This document shows, one piece after another, positions 58,156-59,274 of a stretch of 59,274 bases of DNA. The notes under the pieces were generated by a model, which had not been told where the DNA came from, ran no database searches, and worked only from the letters and a program-made list of their open reading frames with translations. The translations under genes and the position numbers were made by a program. Each line of letters opens with the position of its first letter. Positions within the stretch are counted from its first letter, which is position 1. This DNA comes from Mycolicibacterium agri (GTDB lineage: Bacteria > Actinomycetota > Actinomycetes > Mycobacteriales > Mycobacteriaceae): contig NZ_PDCP01000039.1 in NCBI RefSeq assembly GCF_002553505.1, positions 1 through 59,274 of the forward strand. The letters run 5' to 3'.

Positions 58156-58388
58156 CTATCCGCTTTCGGCGAGCGTGTCGACGATCTTCATCGTTTCCAC
58201 CGCAACGGTCGTGACCTTGGCGATGAGATCGACGATGTAACGCGGATCGTCGTGTTCATCGCACCAGTCGTTCGGGTCGTTGACAATGCCGGACGCCTTG
58301 TCGGTTTTGACCTGGTAGCGGTCGATGATCCAGGCCAGCGCGGAACGGGAGCCGAGCGCGTATCGGTTGGCGGCCTCGGGGATGTTGG
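58156..58388 (-). pseudogene. C-terminal remnant of a COG4889-type helicase / type ISP-like restriction protein
   Basis: On the minus strand a frame ends with TAG at 58156-58158. Its about 77 codons read NIPEAANRYALGS...ALAWIIDRYQVKTDK, then ASGIVNDPNDW, DPRYIVDLIAKVTTVAVETMKIV and a short tail. This matches the extreme C-terminus of very large actinobacterial helicase/methylase-type restriction or defence proteins (over 1,500 residues). The reading was worked out by hand from the DNA. The frame runs into the left end of an IS3 element, so the gene is cut. Whether the rest lies beyond the IS is not visible. Confidence 0.6.
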
Positions 58389-58442
58389 TGAATCGCCCTG
58401 GAAATGCTGGAGGCTCCTGACCTTGGAAACGAGGATGCAGGT

Positions 58443-58787
58443 ATGCCGAAGGAACAGTCGCCTGGGAAGCCCACGACGCGCCGTTACAGCTCGGAGGAGA
58501 AGGCTGCTGCGGTGCGGATGGTCCGCACGCTGCGCAAAGAGCTGGGCACCGAGCAGGGCACGGTAGCGCGGGTGGCCCGTCAGCTCGGCTACGGCGTGGA
58601 GTCGGTGCGCTCCTGGGTACGCCAGGCAGACATCGACGACGGTCACGCCCCGGGTGTGACGACCGCGGAGTCAGCGAAGGTCAAAGAGCTCGAGCAAGAG
58701 ATCCGAGAACTGAAGCGGGCCAACGAGATTCTGAAACGAGCGGCGAGTTTCTTCGGGGCGGAGCTCGACCGCCAACACAAGAAATAG
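58443..58787 (+). CDS. IS3-family transposase OrfA
   Basis: This 114-residue protein has an HTH_Tnp_1 domain (RRYSSEEKAAAVRMVRTLRKELGTEQGTVARVARQLGYGVESVRSWVRQ). A leucine-zipper-like coiled coil (AKVKELEQEIRELKRANEILKRAASFFGAEL) follows, usual for OrfA. It ends AAG-AAA-TAG. The OrfB frame is -1 relative to it, so a fused OrfAB would need a programmed -1 shift, although the local sequence is not the standard A6G slip site. Confidence 0.92.
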   Translation: MPKEQSPGKPTTRRYSSEEKAAAVRMVRTLRKELGTEQGTVARVARQLGYGVESVRSWVRQADIDDGHAPGVTTAESAKVKELEQEIRELKRANEILKRAASFFGAELDRQHKK

Positions 58788-59274
58788 TCGATTTCATCGA
58801 CGCCAACCGCGAGGAGTTCGGGGTCGAGCCCATCTGCACGGTCCTGCGCAGCGCAGGCCTGCAGGTGGCCCCGAGCACCTACTACGACGCCAAAACCCGC
58901 CCGCTGTCTGCGCGGGCGCAGCGCGACGCGGTCCTGGGGCCCGCGTTGCGTCAGCTCTGGGAGGACAATTACTGCGTCTATGGGGCCCGCAAGCTGTGGA
59001 AGACCGCCCGCCGTGCCGGTCACGACGTCGGCCGCGATCAGGTGGCTCGGCTGATGCGGGCCGCCGGTATCCAGGGGGTGCGCCGGGGCAAACGTGTCCG
59101 CACCACCAAACCCGACCCGGCGGCGGCCCGTCACCCGGATCTGGTGAAGCGCAAGTTCACCGCGACCGCACCGAACCAGCTCTGGGTGACCGACCTGACG
59201 TTCGTGCCGACCTGGGCCGGAGTGGCTTACGTGTGCTTCATCGTCGATGCCTACTCGCGGATGATCGTCGGCTG
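58784..59274 (+). CDS. IS3-family transposase OrfB (partial, runs off the window)
   Basis: The -1 frame from 58784 reads V-D-F-I-D-A-N-R-E-E-F-G and continues without stops to the window end. It contains the HTH_21-like part (YCVYGARKLWKTARRAGHDVGRDQVARLMRAAGIQG) and the start of the RNase H-like core. The first catalytic Asp is in LWVTDLTFVPT and the second in FIVDAYSRMIVG. The last Glu is beyond the window. The start is not fixed because it probably depends on frameshifting from OrfA. Confidence 0.88.
   Translation, partial: MVDFIDANREEFGVEPICTVLRSAGLQVAPSTYYDAKTRPLSARAQRDAVLGPALRQLWEDNYCVYGARKLWKTARRAGHDVGRDQVARLMRAAGIQGVRRGKRVRTTKPDPAAARHPDLVKRKFTATAPNQLWVTDLTFVPTWAGVAYVCFIVDAYSRMIVG

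Larger units (their letters stand above)
53370..59274. mobile_element. AICE-like integrative element (left part, interrupted by an IS3 element)
   Basis: From the 3' end of tRNA-Phe the order is: tyrosine integrase, excisionase, unknown, FtsK/TraB-type translocase, unknown, operator region, GntR regulator. This order of integrase, excisionase, translocase and GntR (Kor-type) regulator is that of actinomycete integrative and conjugative elements such as pSAM2. Transfer in those elements is of double-stranded DNA through one FtsK-like protein. A replication initiator is not recognised. A truncated restriction/defence-type gene and an insertion sequence follow. The left border is approximate and the right end is outside the window. 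Confidence 0.75.
58389..59274 (+). mobile_element. IS3-family insertion sequence (left part)
   Basis: The left end TGAATCGCCCTGGAAATGCT (58389-58408) has the TGAA..CGCCC..GG form seen at termini of actinobacterial IS3 elements. Two overlapping transposase frames follow (OrfA 58443-58787, OrfB from 58784). The right end lies outside the window. It interrupts the helicase remnant. Confidence 0.85.

Overview
The window looks like a chromosomal piece of a Mycobacterium, probably a rapid grower (Mycolicibacterium type). The evidence is high GC, many GTG starts, a large set of leaderless promoter/start pairs (a TAnnnT box 6-8 nt before the start codon), mycolic-acid and mycothiol genes, and a gene order that follows the M. 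tuberculosis block from about Rv0786c to Rv0824c. It keeps a complete pstSCAB operon next to mshD, as environmental mycobacteria do. No database search was run: orthology statements rest on recognised protein sequence and gene order.

Layout. 0.1-6.6 kb: a metallo-beta-lactamase-fold protein, a secreted protein, purS-purQ, a short-chain dehydrogenase, and a leaderless dyp-encapsulin operon (the peroxidase carries a C-terminal cargo-loading peptide), divergent from an M18 aminopeptidase. 6.6-10.5 kb: small-molecule enzymes, a cupin plus lipoprotein binding-protein operon, and a cation/proton antiporter. 10.5-20.8 kb: purL, purF and purM, interspersed with a membrane alpha/beta hydrolase, a CPBP protease, an orphan MCE protein and an SCP-like protein. 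20.8-28.5 kb: DUF3073, a YgfZ-type protein, an aminodeoxychorismate lyase, a nitrobindin operon, and the sulfur operon (DUF4395-cysA2-sseC) headed by a polycysteine leader peptide, then thiX-lmeA. 28.6-36.6 kb: glnR-mshD-pstSCAB on one strand, an oxidoreductase/MarR pair and phoU. Direct repeats resembling RegX3/PHO boxes precede both pstS and phoU. 36.7-41.3 kb: an LCP cell-wall ligase, dus and desA1. 41.5-52.8 kb: mixed regulators and enzymes, ending with a lipoprotein/coiled-coil membrane pair. 52.9-53.4 kb: tRNA-Lys and the tRNA-Glu-Asp-Phe cluster.

53.3 kb to the window end is the accessory part. An integrative element resembling the actinomycete integrative and conjugative elements (AICEs) appears to sit in the 3' end of tRNA-Phe. 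It has a tyrosine integrase, an excisionase, an FtsK/TraB-type DNA translocase, two unrecognised small proteins and a divergent GntR regulator. The space between the translocase operon and the regulator carries two arrays of CTAG-centred repeats with exact 11-bp spacing, probably the operators of that regulator. Beyond it lies the last 77 codons or so of a large helicase-type restriction/defence protein (COG4889 / type ISP-like), cut off by an IS3-family insertion sequence that runs out of the window. A replication initiator and the right attachment site are not visible.

How the parts may work together: purine synthesis (purSQLFM), low-molecular-weight thiol and sulfur handling (mshD, cysA2/sseC, thiX), nitrogen control (GlnR) and phosphate uptake (Pst, PhoU) are packed in one region. 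Several of these genes have sequence-visible control: leaderless promoters, a cysteine-sensing leader, and phosphate boxes.
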